Shown: positions 43,140 through 52,189, counted from the stretch's first letter. The stretch is 64,000 bases of DNA from Alcaligenes faecalis (GCF_009497775.1 NZ_CP031012.1:496001-560000), one strand, 5' to 3'. The notes: generated by a model from the sequence alone, not told the origin. Made by a program: numbers and translations.

Positions 43140-44648
43140 TTAATGCAGTTCCACCGCAGCGGCAGGCGCTGCCTGCACACGAGGCAAGCGCAGGCGCAGC
43201 AACAGAACCAGGCTGAAAACAGCCAGCAATCCGGCCCAGAACATGACGCGGTGGAAGCCGTCTGCCCAGGCGTGCTGAATGGCTTGCATCCAGAACAAGG
43301 CATCTGCCGAGGCAGGCAGATTCACCTGGCCGGAAGTGATGATTTGCTGAGCCTGCTCCAGCATGGGATTGACCGGATCAAGGCGGCTGGACAAGGAGCT
43401 GACTGCGCCCTGGCTCATCAAGGAGGCCAGCAGGGCAACGCCCAAGGTCATGCCGGTTTGGCGAATGGTGTTGGTGGTGGCTGATGCCATACCGGACCGC
43501 TCACGCGGCACCAGATTCATGACCAAGGTACTGCATGCCGGGACGGACAAGCCCATGCCAATGCCCAGTACGGCCAAAGCGAAACCTGCCATCCAGTAGG
43601 AAGCGCCGGGTTGCAGCAGCATCATTAACCAGGAACCGGCTGCCATCAGGCCAAAGCCCATGGTCAGGATCAGCTTCAAGCCAAAGCGTTGGCTCAAGGC
43701 ACCGAAACGGGAGGCCAGCACGGCCATGCCGATGAACTGGGGCGCCAGCCCCCAGCCGGTTTGGGTGGCGCTCCAGCCCAAGGCGTTCTGGAAGAACAGG
43801 GATAGGAAAAACACATTGCTATAGGCGGCAAAACCCAGCACAAAGGAGGCGATATTGGCGGTGCTGAAGCGGTAGTCCCGGAACAGGCTCAAAGGCAGCA
43901 AGGGGCGGGTGACGCGGGTTTGGGCATAGATAAACGCCACGAAGGTGACAGCGGCCACGCCCAGGGAGCGAATTGTCTCGGTAGCGTGCCAGCCTTGCTC
44001 ACCTGCGCAGATCAGGCCATAGGTCAGGGAGCCGAGCCAGATAACGCTAAGCAACTGGCCGATAGGGTCGAAGGCCGCATGTTCCGGGTTGGCCGACTCC
44101 TGAATGCCCCACATCCCTAAGCCCAGGGTCAGCAAACCCAGGGGCAGGTTCAGGCTGAAGATCGACGGCCAGTCGGCCACATCGACCAGCACACCGCCCA
44201 GAATCGGGCCCAGTACCAGAGCCAGAGCGCTGAAGGAAGACCAGCCGCCAATGACGCGGGCACGCTGGGCAGGGTCCGGGAAGGCGTGGGTCAGGATGGA
44301 TAAGGCGCCGGGAATAAGCAAAGCCCCGGCCATGCCTTGCACGACGCGGCCCCAGAGCAAGGCAGTCAGTGAACCGGCCAGGGCGCACATCATGGAACCA
44401 ACGGTAAAGGCCAGCACACCCAGTAGCCAGCTTTTCTTGCGTCCGTAGCGATCCCCCAGCAACCCGGCGGACAACATGAAGGCGGACAGGCACAACGCAT
44501 AGGAATCCACAATCCATTGCAGCCCGGCCATATCGGTTTGCAGGGCTTGTTGCATGCGTGGCAAGGCAAGATTCACGATGCTGATGTCCAGGGTGACCAT
44601 GAAAGTCCCCAGGTAAATGGCGATGGTTAGAGCGAGTCGGCGAGTCAT
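43140..44648 (-). CDS. MFS exporter, DHA2 (EmrB/QacA) family
   Basis: A 502-residue inner-membrane protein with about 14 hydrophobic segments. Signatures include MVTLDISIVNLALPRMQ and LGDRYGRKKSWLLG in the first half, and the motif-C-like GPILGGVLVDVADWPSIF. Family members export drugs or siderophores with proton exchange. No good ribosome binding site precedes the ATG. It is divergent from a TetR gene with a 21-bp operator between them, and a Fur-like box lies between its predicted start and its ATG. Siderophore export is thus possible as well as drug efflux. Confidence 0.88.
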   Translation of the reverse strand: MTRRLALTIAIYLGTFMVTLDISIVNLALPRMQQALQTDMAGLQWIVDSYALCLSAFMLSAGLLGDRYGRKKSWLLGVLAFTVGSMMCALAGSLTALLWGRVVQGMAGALLIPGALSILTHAFPDPAQRARVIGGWSSFSALALVLGPILGGVLVDVADWPSIFSLNLPLGLLTLGLGMWGIQESANPEHAAFDPIGQLLSVIWLGSLTYGLICAGEQGWHATETIRSLGVAAVTFVAFIYAQTRVTRPLLPLSLFRDYRFSTANIASFVLGFAAYSNVFFLSLFFQNALGWSATQTGWGLAPQFIGMAVLASRFGALSQRFGLKLILTMGFGLMAAGSWLMMLLQPGASYWMAGFALAVLGIGMGLSVPACSTLVMNLVPRERSGMASATTNTIRQTGMTLGVALLASLMSQGAVSSLSSRLDPVNPMLEQAQQIITSGQVNLPASADALFWMQAIQHAWADGFHRVMFWAGLLAVFSLVLLLRLRLPRVQAAPAAAVELH

Positions 44649-44656
44649 AGTATTCG

Positions 44657-44675
44657 ATAAATGAGAATTATTATC
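44657..44675 (-). promoter_or_regulatory. candidate Fur box before the DHA2 exporter
   Basis: GATAAATGAGAATTATTATC-like sequence (19-mer ending at 44675) matches the Fur consensus at about 14 positions. It lies just downstream of the predicted exporter promoter, where Fur binding would block transcription. Confidence 0.5.
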
Positions 44676-44680
44676 GACGA

Positions 44681-44719
44681 CTATAAAATATTGACTGACT
44701 GTCAGTCAATAAGAAATAA
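44681..44719. promoter_or_regulatory. 21-bp TetR operator shared by two divergent promoters
   Basis: ATTGACTGAC-T-GTCAGTCAAT (44690-44710) is a perfect palindrome. Each arm contains a TTGACT -35 hexamer: the plus-strand one (44691-44696) pairs with an AAATAA -10 (44714-44719), and the minus-strand one (44704-44709) with TTATAG (44681-44686), both at 17-base spacing. One bound TetR dimer would block both promoters. Confidence 0.8.
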
Positions 44720-44746
44720 ACAGGCTGGCTAAAATAGTGCAGTGAC

Positions 44747-44776
44747 ACCCGACGAGGTACTTTGTCGGGTTTTTTC
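44747..44776 (+). terminator. terminator-like hairpin in the tetR leader
   Basis: ACCCGAC (44747-44753) pairs with GTCGGGT (44764-44770), followed by T to 44775. It lies between the predicted tetR promoter and the ATG at 44793, so it may attenuate tetR expression. Confidence 0.6.
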
Positions 44777-44792
44777 TGATACCTTGACGCCC

Positions 44793-45401
44793 ATGACCGC
44801 CGCTAAAACACCTCGTACCCAACCCTCTGAAGTTCGCCGCCGAGATTTATTGGAGGCGGCTGCTACCTTGTTTCTGCAACAGGGGTTTGATGCGACCCCG
44901 GTCGATGAAATTGTGTTGCGGGCGGGCATGTCCAAGGGCTTGTTCTATCACTACTTCAGCTCCAAGCAGGAGATCCTGGCCGCTCTGCGCGAGCAGTTCA
45001 TCCAGCAGTTTCATGACCGCGTGCAAGGGGCCCTGGAGCAAGCGCCGGAAGATGATTGGGTGCAGCGTCTGGCCTGTTGGATTCGGGCGTCGGTACAAGC
45101 GTATAGAGACACGCTGGAGATGCATGATCTGGTGTTTTCAGACCATATGCGCAGCAATTATCAGGGTGAACGCAATACGGTGACCGAGCCCTTGCACATG
45201 ATCCTGAACGAAGGGCAGAAAGCCGGTGCCTGGTCGGTGGCCGATGTGGATTTGACCGCCTGGGTGATCTACCAGGGCATGCATGGTGCGGTCGACAATA
45301 TGGGTCTGGAAACCCCGGAGCAGTGGGCCGCCATGGAGAACAATCTGGTGACTCTTTTTGTGTCCATGCTCGGGGCGACGCCACCTCACCAAAATACCTA
45401 G
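44793..45401 (+). CDS. TetR-family repressor
   Basis: A 202-residue regulator. The helix-turn-helix is well conserved (RRDLLEAAATLFLQQGFDAT, then VDEIVLRAGMSKGLFYHYF). The ATG at 44793 gives the normal spacing to the first helix; a GTG at 44742 would make the leader hairpin coding and is disfavoured. It is divergent from the DHA2 exporter and very probably represses it and itself through the 21-bp palindrome. The inducer is unknown. Confidence 0.9.
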   Translation: MTAAKTPRTQPSEVRRRDLLEAAATLFLQQGFDATPVDEIVLRAGMSKGLFYHYFSSKQEILAALREQFIQQFHDRVQGALEQAPEDDWVQRLACWIRASVQAYRDTLEMHDLVFSDHMRSNYQGERNTVTEPLHMILNEGQKAGAWSVADVDLTAWVIYQGMHGAVDNMGLETPEQWAAMENNLVTLFVSMLGATPPHQNT

Positions 45402-45496
45402 GCTGTTCTCGTCGCACTGGACTTCTGCACTCCGCATAAGCAGAACTGGCCTTGTTCTGATTGATGAACAAGGCCGGTTGCTGGATGAGCAAAGGC

Positions 45497-46810
45497 TTAG
45501 CGGAACTGGAAGTGTTCCTTGTGCAGGGTCCAGGATTTCGCAGGCAAAGTCTGCTTGAGTTCACGCCGCAACTGCCTGCCCATGGCCGCCGGGCCACAGA
45601 ACCAGATATGCAAAGGCATGTCGGCATGGTAGTACTGCAGCACCTCTCTGGGCGTCCAGCGACGGCCGTCCGCATAGATTTCCAGATTCACATCCGGGTG
45701 TTCCTTGGCGGCCTTGCTCAAGGCCTGGGCCAGCGGGTCCGAGCTGTGCTGACAGGCATATTGCAAATAGGCATAGGGCGCGTGACCTTCCTGGTGTTCC
45801 TGGCTTAACCAGGATAGAAATGGAGTGGCCCCAACCCCGGCTCCCACCCAGATATAGATTCCCTTTTCATCGCTGCCCGGTTGGGTGAAGCGGCCATACG
45901 GGCCATCCAGCTCGATGTTCTGCCCGATATGCAAACGTTCGGGCAAGCGGCGGGTCCAGTCGCCCAGTTGCTTGATGTGAAAGCGGACAATCTGGTTGTC
46001 CTGATCCGCATCGGACAAGGTGAATGGATGGGACTCGGACTCGCCTTTCAAGCGCAAAAAGGCGAATTGCCCGGCCTGATGGCCCGGCCAGGATTGGTCC
46101 ATGCGGCATTGCACCTCCAGCACATCGCCTTGCGAGGTACAGGAGATGACGGTGCCGGTATGGGGGTAGGCCGAACTCAGATTACGCAGCAGCTGAATAC
46201 AGGCTGCTGCCGTCCCGATCACCATGGTGATCGCCAGCGCCCAGCCGCCTATGCCGCTCCAGTAAGCAGGGGGCGTCAGTACCACGCCATGAAAGATCAG
46301 GATCAAATAGGCCACCGGCATCAGACGATGCAGGCTGTACCATTTTTTATAGGAAATCGTGCGGCGCGCCAGGGTGATGATCAGCATCAGAATCAGCGCA
46401 TAAAACGTCCATTCGCCCAGTGACTTGGCATAGGGTTTGAACAGGCTGATCCATTCAGGGACAGGCGTTTTGGCCAGACGGCCGCCCGTGCCGATAGCCG
46501 CTGAAATCAGGCCTTTGGATTCCTTGCTGAGCCAATGGGCCAGACTGAGCAAAATGGCGATGATGCCCAGCCATTTATGCAGCCTGTAGGCTTTGTCCAT
46601 GCCACCCAGCCAGGGTTCCAGACGGCGGGGGCGCAGAGCCAGAACCATAATGGCCGTCATGGTGCCCAGTGCCAGAATGCCGGTCAGCAGCATGCCTTCT
46701 TGTCGGACCACCCACAGCGTATCGCCTGGTGGCGACGGGGCCAGCCACAGGGCTTCGACAGCCCAGATCAAAAAGAAAGTGGAGAGCAACAGTAAGAGAG
46801 GGCGACGCAT
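45497..46810 (-). CDS. ferric-reductase-like transmembrane flavoprotein
   Basis: A 437-residue protein. The N-terminal half (about 1-215) has six hydrophobic segments with histidines suited to bind two hemes (for example HKWLGIIAILLSLAHWLS and SLHRLMPVAYLILIFHG). The C-terminal half is a ferredoxin-NADP-reductase-type module with the FAD motif HPFTLSDA and NAD(P)H motif GAGVGATPFLSWL. The arrangement is that of ferric reductases and NADPH oxidases, moving electrons from NAD(P)H across the membrane. The gene is convergent with tetR, ending about 95 bases from it. Iron reduction is inferred from the family. Confidence 0.87.
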   Translation of the reverse strand: MRRPLLLLLSTFFLIWAVEALWLAPSPPGDTLWVVRQEGMLLTGILALGTMTAIMVLALRPRRLEPWLGGMDKAYRLHKWLGIIAILLSLAHWLSKESKGLISAAIGTGGRLAKTPVPEWISLFKPYAKSLGEWTFYALILMLIITLARRTISYKKWYSLHRLMPVAYLILIFHGVVLTPPAYWSGIGGWALAITMVIGTAAACIQLLRNLSSAYPHTGTVISCTSQGDVLEVQCRMDQSWPGHQAGQFAFLRLKGESESHPFTLSDADQDNQIVRFHIKQLGDWTRRLPERLHIGQNIELDGPYGRFTQPGSDEKGIYIWVGAGVGATPFLSWLSQEHQEGHAPYAYLQYACQHSSDPLAQALSKAAKEHPDVNLEIYADGRRWTPREVLQYYHADMPLHIWFCGPAAMGRQLRRELKQTLPAKSWTLHKEHFQFR

Positions 46811-47072
46811 GGCCTTTTCCGGATTGTTTGAAAGAGCCGGATGCTGCGTAGTCGCGATTTGAAGAACGTACCGACGCAGCGCACCGGGAACACCTTATTG
46901 ATGTTAGTACGCCGCCTGGTCGTCTGTAGAGCCAGTATTCAAGGGGGCTTTGAGAAAACTCAAAGCACTCCTAAATATTTGTTATTTAAAGCATTTGTTA
47001 ATGATTCTGGTTGCTGTTTACTCTATTTCTGCTTGTTTCAGAGGTAACTGTTTTGATTGTTTTTCCGGCTGC

Positions 47073-48239
47073 TCAGACCGGGCAGATCAGCGATGCCAGA
47101 TCCAGCAAAGCCGCATCTTCATGAGGCTGTCCGATCAGTTGCAGGCCCAAAGGCAGCGGGCTGTCTTGACCAGGGGCGGGCAGGCTCAGGGTAGGCCAGC
47201 CCAGCAAGGACCAGGGACGGTTCAGCACTGAAGAGCCGGTGCTGTCCAGCCCATATGGAGCCGGTCCAGGTGCTGCCGGAGTCAGCAAGGCGTCGAACTG
47301 GCCATAACGATCCTGCCATTCTGTTTGCAGCTGACGGCGGCGTGCCTGCCAGGCATGGTAGTCCGCCGGGGGCAGGTCCAGTCCCTGCTTGATGGCTTGC
47401 ACCGTAATGGGTCGCAGGGCATCCGGGCTGGCTTGCCAGACGGGCAACAGGCTGCGGGCCATTTCATACGCCATGATCTGGCCTTGCAGAATTAGCAGCT
47501 CTTTCAGTTGCGGGTCCGCAGGCAGATGTTCCAGTTGGGCACCTTGTTGTTCCAGGTGCTGGCAACCTTGCTCCAAGGCGGCAAGCGCAGCCGGTGTAAT
47601 CGGCCCCAGATCTTTGCCATCCAGCACGCCAATGCGTGGCGCGGTGGGCACATGAATATCAGGCAGACCCTGCAAGACCGTGGCCACGCGGCGCAGCACG
47701 GACAGGTCCCGGCTGAAGTAGCCAATGGTGTCCAGGCTGTCGCACAACAAGAAAAGACCGCTGCGATGCACCGCGCCAAAGCTGGGTTTGAAACCCAGAA
47801 TGCCGGTAAACGCAGCGGGGCGCATCATGGAGCCGCCCGTTTGGGTGCCCAATGCAAAATCAACCATGCCTGCTGCTACGGCCGCTGCCGAACCACTGGA
47901 AGAACCGCCGGGCGTATGCTCCAGGTTCAGCGGGTTGCGGGTGGGGCCGGGGGCCGCGTAGGCAAATTCGGCGGTGACGGTTTTGCCCAAGGCAATGGCA
48001 CCGGCCTGCCGCAGCAGGGCAACACAGGCGGCATCCCGTTCGGCGGGCCGCGCATCGGGGAAATGCGCGCCGTAGCACGTGGGCATGCCGTGGACATCCA
48101 GCACATCCTTCACACCAAAACTCAAACCCGCCAAGGGGCCGGTGGGATTGGTGCTGATACAGGTGGCCGGATCAGCCAGCCAGGACCAGGCCTGGATAGC
48201 CTGATCCTGCGTAGCGAGAGGGGAAGGGATTGCAGTCAT
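47073..48239 (-). CDS. amidase-signature family hydrolase
   Basis: A 388-residue enzyme with the Ser-cisSer-Lys triad visible: K44 in GLSFGVKDVLDVHG, cis-Ser at S113/S114 in GGSSSGSAAAVAAG, and nucleophile S137 in GTQTGGSMMRPAAF. It is shorter than GatA (about 480) and resembles AtzE-, allophanate- or acylamidase-type catabolic amidases. It is cytoplasmic. It begins 15 bases after the Bug receptor gene, so the two form an operon under the divergent LysR. An amide of a carboxylic acid is the likely substrate. Confidence 0.9.
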   Translation of the reverse strand: MTAIPSPLATQDQAIQAWSWLADPATCISTNPTGPLAGLSFGVKDVLDVHGMPTCYGAHFPDARPAERDAACVALLRQAGAIALGKTVTAEFAYAAPGPTRNPLNLEHTPGGSSSGSAAAVAAGMVDFALGTQTGGSMMRPAAFTGILGFKPSFGAVHRSGLFLLCDSLDTIGYFSRDLSVLRRVATVLQGLPDIHVPTAPRIGVLDGKDLGPITPAALAALEQGCQHLEQQGAQLEHLPADPQLKELLILQGQIMAYEMARSLLPVWQASPDALRPITVQAIKQGLDLPPADYHAWQARRRQLQTEWQDRYGQFDALLTPAAPGPAPYGLDSTGSSVLNRPWSLLGWPTLSLPAPGQDSPLPLGLQLIGQPHEDAALLDLASLICPV

Positions 48240-48254
48240 AAGCGAGAACTGGAA

Positions 48255-49247
48255 CTACTGAATCGAGATGTTCTGTGCCTTGATCAGCGCGGTCCAGCGT
48301 TTGGTTTCTTCTTTCGCAAAAGCGGTAAATTCTTCAGGGGTGCCACCCACGACTTCTGCACCTTGGGACTCCACAATCTGACGATAGTCGGGGTCTTTCA
48401 GGGCGTCGTTGACGGCCTTGTTCAGTTTTTCCAGCACATCGGCAGGCAAGCCAGCGGGCGCAATCACGCCAAACCAGTTCGATGCCACCAGATCCACTCC
48501 TTGCTCTTTGAAGGTGGGCGTATCAGGCATGGCTTTCAGACGTTCTTCGGAGGTTACTCCCAGCACGCGCAGGCGCGGGTTGTCGATTTGCATATGGGGC
48601 AGGAACAGGCTGGCCAGTTCCAGATAGAAGGAGATATTGCCGGCCAGCAAATCGTTCGATGCGGGCGCGCCGCCACGGTAGGGCACGTGTACCGCGTCAA
48701 AGCCGGAGGTAGCTTTGAACTGTTCAGTCAGCAAGTGCGAGGCACCGCCTGCGCCGGTGGAGGCGTAGTCCAGTTTTTCCGGGTTTTTCTGGCCGTCGGT
48801 GACCAGGTCAGCCAAGGACTTGTAGGGCGAGTTGCTGTTCACACCCAGTGCCATGGCACCGCGTTCGATCAGGGCGATGGGCTGCAAATCCTGCTCAGGA
48901 TCAAAGGGCAGGTTGCTGCCGTACAGCGCCTTGTTCACCGACATGGGACCAAAGTTGCCCAGGCCGATGGTGTAGCCGTTGGGCTTGGCGCGGGCAATCA
49001 TGCTGGTGCCGATATTGCCGCTGGCGCCGGGCTTGTTTTCCACCACAATGGTCACGCCCAGGCTGTCGCTCATTTTTTGAGCCAGCATGCGCGAGCGGGT
49101 GTCCGAGCTGCCACCCGCAGCGTAAGGCACCACAAAGGTAATGGCTTGCGAAGGGTAGCTTGCGTCGGCCATGGCCGAACCGGAACCCAGCAAAGTCAGG
49201 GTCAGCAGGCCGCTCAGCAAAGGGGCGCGATGCTTGAATACCGTCAT
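48255..49247 (-). CDS. Bug-family (TctC-like) periplasmic solute receptor
   Basis: A 330-residue receptor with a signal peptide (about 1-28). ITFVVPYAAGGSSDTRSRML and VVENKPGASGNIGTSMIARA are the family's loop motifs. AGGAGAT precedes the ATG. The amidase gene follows after 15 bases, and a LysR gene is divergent. No TctAB genes are nearby. The ligand is probably linked to the amidase substrate. Confidence 0.91.
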   Translation of the reverse strand: MTVFKHRAPLLSGLLTLTLLGSGSAMADASYPSQAITFVVPYAAGGSSDTRSRMLAQKMSDSLGVTIVVENKPGASGNIGTSMIARAKPNGYTIGLGNFGPMSVNKALYGSNLPFDPEQDLQPIALIERGAMALGVNSNSPYKSLADLVTDGQKNPEKLDYASTGAGGASHLLTEQFKATSGFDAVHVPYRGGAPASNDLLAGNISFYLELASLFLPHMQIDNPRLRVLGVTSEERLKAMPDTPTFKEQGVDLVASNWFGVIAPAGLPADVLEKLNKAVNDALKDPDYRQIVESQGAEVVGGTPEEFTAFAKEETKRWTALIKAQNISIQ

Positions 49248-49400
49248 GTTTATCTCCTGCGGTGGGCCAATTTCGCAGTGACGTGCAGGTTGGCCCTGTT
49301 TTTGATAAGTGTCAGGACGGATGGTAGTAAGAGCTGATTATGTTGTCTAATACTAAAAATAATCCTTATTGATCTGTTTTAAAACCTAATTGGTGGGCAT
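49248..49400. promoter_or_regulatory. divergent Bug/LysR promoter region
   Basis: A 153-bp AT-rich gap between divergent genes, the usual place for LysR-type binding. No single T-N11-A site can be named with confidence. Confidence 0.4.
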
Positions 49401-50294
49401 ATGCTGGACTCCAAATTAAGCGAGATGTTCCTGGTGGTGGCGGAAGAACTGCATTTCGGCCGGGCCGCCCAGCGTTTGTTCATGACACAGCCACCGTTGA
49501 GTCAAGCCATACGCAGGCTGGAAGAGCAGATCGGGGCGACCTTGTTCATCCGCACCACACGCACGGTGCAATTGACGGCGGCGGGCGAGGAATTGCAGCG
49601 TCGTTTGCGCCTGATCGGCAACGAGCTGGAGCAGACCTTGCAGGCGGTACAGCAAGTGCATAGAGGCGAGACTGGCATGTTGCGCATAGCCCTGACCCCC
49701 AGCAGTGCCTATGCCGGGGTGTCCAAGCATTTGCATCGTTTTCGGCAGGACTTCCCGCAAGTGGATATACAGATCTACGAGATGAATTCCAGCGATATGC
49801 CTGCGGCTCTTTATGAGCGCCGGGTGGATGTGGCCTTGATCCGGCCTTCCTTTGCTGTACCGGATTTGAACCCGCAACTGGTAGAGTCCGAACCCATGAT
49901 GTTTGTGGTGAGGCGTGACGATCCGCGTGCCCAGCAACATAGCCAGGGACTGACCTTACACCAGGCTTTTTCCTACGAAATGGTGGCGTATTCGCGTCAG
50001 CAGTCGCGCTACTTTCATCTCTTGCAGCAACGGATGTTGCAGCGCTCAGGCTGCCTGCCGCGTTTTGCACAGGAAAGCATGGTGCCCACGGTATTGGTCA
50101 TGGTTGAAGCGGGCATTGCGCCTGCCATCGTGCCCGCTTCTCTGGCGCGCTTGCGTACCGATACCCTGGAGTATCTGCCCCTGCTGGATGCAGACGATAT
50201 TGCGGCCGAGCTGATGAGTGCTTATGTCTCGGACAATACCAACCCGGCCTTGATGAATTTTCTGGCGGTGCTGGAGCAGCATCGCTCAAGCTGA
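49401..50294 (+). CDS. LysR-family transcriptional regulator
   Basis: A 297-residue regulator with the N-terminal helix-turn-helix (LHFGRAAQRLFMTQPPLSQA, RRLEEQIGATLFIRTTRTV) and the C-terminal effector domain (about 90-290). It is divergent from the Bug-amidase pair and probably activates it. The similarity pattern fits the BenM/CatM/CbbR-like group that responds to small acids. It overlaps the convergent AraC gene by nine bases. Confidence 0.88.
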   Translation: MLDSKLSEMFLVVAEELHFGRAAQRLFMTQPPLSQAIRRLEEQIGATLFIRTTRTVQLTAAGEELQRRLRLIGNELEQTLQAVQQVHRGETGMLRIALTPSSAYAGVSKHLHRFRQDFPQVDIQIYEMNSSDMPAALYERRVDVALIRPSFAVPDLNPQLVESEPMMFVVRRDDPRAQQHSQGLTLHQAFSYEMVAYSRQQSRYFHLLQQRMLQRSGCLPRFAQESMVPTVLVMVEAGIAPAIVPASLARLRTDTLEYLPLLDADDIAAELMSAYVSDNTNPALMNFLAVLEQHRSS

Positions 50295-51140
50295 TTGACG
50301 CTCGGCCAGCCATTCCCGCATGGATTGGCCGGTGCGCTGACGAAACAGGCGGGACAGGGCAGACGGGTTGGCATAGCCCAGATCCAGAGCAATGCGTTTG
50401 GCAGACTGACCTTGTGCCAGGCGCTGGCAGGCTAGCGACAAACGCCATTGAGCCAGATAGTCTGCCGGTGTGTCGCCCACCCAATGCTTGAACTGCACGG
50501 CAAAAGCGCTGCGCGACATCTTGGCTTCCTGTGCCAGCGATTGCACGGTCCAGTCCCGACCGGGATCGGCCTGAATTGCCAGCAGGGCGCGTGCGACAGG
50601 TGGGTGTGACAAACCCCGGAACAGGCCCACCGGAATCTCGCAACGATCCGGATGGTCAAAGAGCCAGCGCAGCAATTGCAGCAACACAATCTCGAACAGG
50701 CGGTCTGCCAGCAGACGATGACCGCAGCGCACGGACTCCGTTTCAGCAAAGAGCAGGCCCAGTGCCTGTTCCAGACCCGCCGCTTCTTCCAGTGGCACGA
50801 TGATCAGATCGGGCAGGGAACGGGCCAAGGGGTGATGCTCACCACCATCAAAATCCAGGGTGGCGCAGGTGAAATCCGAGCCTTCATTGGGCAGATCGTA
50901 AAAGGCATGCTCCAGCGGACGGGGATAAAACAGCAGGCTGGGGCGATCAATGGTCATGACTTCCGGCACGGGATCGCGCGGATCGTGGCGCACGCTTAAC
51001 TGGCCGCGCCGCAGAATGTGCAAGAAGGCCCGGCCGGGCTGGGCCGCAAAGCGGGTCACGCCACATAAAGAGCCGTTGTAGAACAAATGTGCCCGAACAC
51101 GGAATTGTTCCAGCAGAAGGGAGAGGCGATCCAGGTTCAT
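50286..51140 (-). CDS. AraC-family transcriptional regulator
   Basis: A 284-residue regulator. The N-terminal cupin-like domain (AraC_binding 6 type, with GRAFLHILRRGQLSV and SLLFYPRPLEHAFYD) precedes two helix-turn-helices (TVQSLAQEAKMSRSAFAVQF and KRIALDLGYANPSALSRLF). The start at 51140 is chosen because GGAT lies upstream at usable spacing and the longer frame to 51194 overlaps the likely promoter. It is divergent from the AhpD-like gene, which it probably controls. Confidence 0.88.
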   Translation of the reverse strand: MNLDRLSLLLEQFRVRAHLFYNGSLCGVTRFAAQPGRAFLHILRRGQLSVRHDPRDPVPEVMTIDRPSLLFYPRPLEHAFYDLPNEGSDFTCATLDFDGGEHHPLARSLPDLIIVPLEEAAGLEQALGLLFAETESVRCGHRLLADRLFEIVLLQLLRWLFDHPDRCEIPVGLFRGLSHPPVARALLAIQADPGRDWTVQSLAQEAKMSRSAFAVQFKHWVGDTPADYLAQWRLSLACQRLAQGQSAKRIALDLGYANPSALSRLFRQRTGQSMREWLAERQSA

Positions 51141-51270
51141 GAAAACATCCTCGTCTGGATGAAAAGGTAAGTTGTCGGGACTAATCTTATCCAATGATCT
51201 TGATCTTGGCGAGACACTATCCCTGCAAGCTTTTTTCGGCCACCCCGGCCCACTTCACCAGGAGATCATC

Positions 51271-51813
51271 ATGTCCCGTCTTACATTGCCTGAAGTTGCC
51301 CAAGCTCCCGCCGCCAGCCAGCCTGCCTTGCAGGAAATTCAAAAAGCCTTTGGTGGCAGCGTGCCTGCCATGTTCCGTATGGTGTCCAATTCGCCCGCCG
51401 CCTTGCGCAGCATGTGGGGCTCCTTCGGCGCCTTTGCCGGTGGCAAGCTGGGTGCGAAACTGGGCGAGCAACTGGCTGTTGCCATTGCTGACCGCAATCG
51501 TTGCGAATACTGCCTGGCTGCCCACAATGTGCTGGGTGCCAATGCCGGTCTTAGCCCAGAGACACTGGCTCAGGCCCAGCGTGGTCAGTCGGATGACCCG
51601 CGTACCGCAGCCGCTTTGAAATTTGTGCTCAAGCTGGTGGATCAGCGTGGGCAAGTCTCGGCCGCCGATGTGCAAGCCGTGCGCGATGCCGGTTTTTCTG
51701 AAGGTGAGGTGGTGGAGCTGGTCGGTGTGACTGCCTTGAACTTGTTCACCAACTACATCAACAATGCGCTGGAAGTGCCGGTGGATTTCAAGGCTGTTGA
51801 GCTGACTGCCTAA
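51271..51813 (+). CDS. AhpD-like/carboxymuconolactone decarboxylase family protein
   Basis: A 180-residue all-helical protein with the AhpD-type redox motif C78-x-x-C81-x-x-x-H85 (NRCEYCLAAH). Members of this family with that motif act as alkylhydroperoxidase-like disulfide reductants. The start at 51271 follows GGAG by six to seven bases. It is divergent from an AraC regulator of the type that often controls such genes. An intrinsic terminator follows. The physiological electron partner is unknown. Confidence 0.87.
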   Translation: MSRLTLPEVAQAPAASQPALQEIQKAFGGSVPAMFRMVSNSPAALRSMWGSFGAFAGGKLGAKLGEQLAVAIADRNRCEYCLAAHNVLGANAGLSPETLAQAQRGQSDDPRTAAALKFVLKLVDQRGQVSAADVQAVRDAGFSEGEVVELVGVTALNLFTNYINNALEVPVDFKAVELTA

Positions 51814-51826
51814 ACACCGAAGGTAG

Positions 51827-51859
51827 AGCCCGCCTGTTGATGGACAGGCGGGCTTTTTT
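51827..51859 (+). terminator. intrinsic terminator after the AhpD-like gene
   Basis: AGCCCGCCTGT (51827-51837) pairs exactly with ACAGGCGGGCT (51844-51854), followed by a T-run. Confidence 0.9.
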
Positions 51860-51877
51860 GCGTCTGTTGATTTTGTT

Positions 51878-52189
51878 TTATTGGGCCGACAAGGGGCCGG
51901 CGTTAATGGCTGTCAGCGGCTGGTTCACATTAAAAAAACGAGCATCAATGCCGCTGATGCCAAAGCTGTTGAGCCGCTTGCTGTGCATGTCCAGATAAGC
52001 CTGTGCGCTGGCTTTATCCTTGAACAGATACACGCCGCCTGCTTTGGACTGCTCCTTGTTTTCTGTCCAGATTTTCCAGATCAGGCCCGGCTCCAGGCAG
52101 ATGGATTGCGCCAGTTCTTGCATGGCTTCGCTCATCTCTGAACCCCAGGGGCCGGGGTAGGGAAAATCAACATACAGCAGGGTGCTCAT
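51878..52189 (-). CDS. YdhR-like putative monooxygenase
   Basis: A 103-residue small alpha/beta-barrel protein matching the YdhR family (E. coli YdhR, 101 residues). Conserved stretches are LLYVDFPYPGPWG, EPGLIWKIWTEN, GGVYLFKDKASAQAYLDMH and RLNSFGISGIDARFF. The family has a ferredoxin-like dimeric fold resembling cofactor-less antibiotic-biosynthesis monooxygenases, but activity is not proven. The start at 52189 follows GGAG by about seven bases. It is cytoplasmic and stands alone on the minus strand. Confidence 0.85.
   Translation of the reverse strand: MSTLLYVDFPYPGPWGSEMSEAMQELAQSICLEPGLIWKIWTENKEQSKAGGVYLFKDKASAQAYLDMHSKRLNSFGISGIDARFFNVNQPLTAINAGPLSAQ

Noticed and set aside
46841..47047. 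68-codon plus-strand frame in the gap before the amidase
   Set aside because: Low-complexity start, no ribosome binding site and no recognisable family; treated as chance.
47508..49337. 609-codon plus-strand frame
   Set aside because: Despite its length it runs antisense through the amidase and Bug receptor genes, both with intact motifs.
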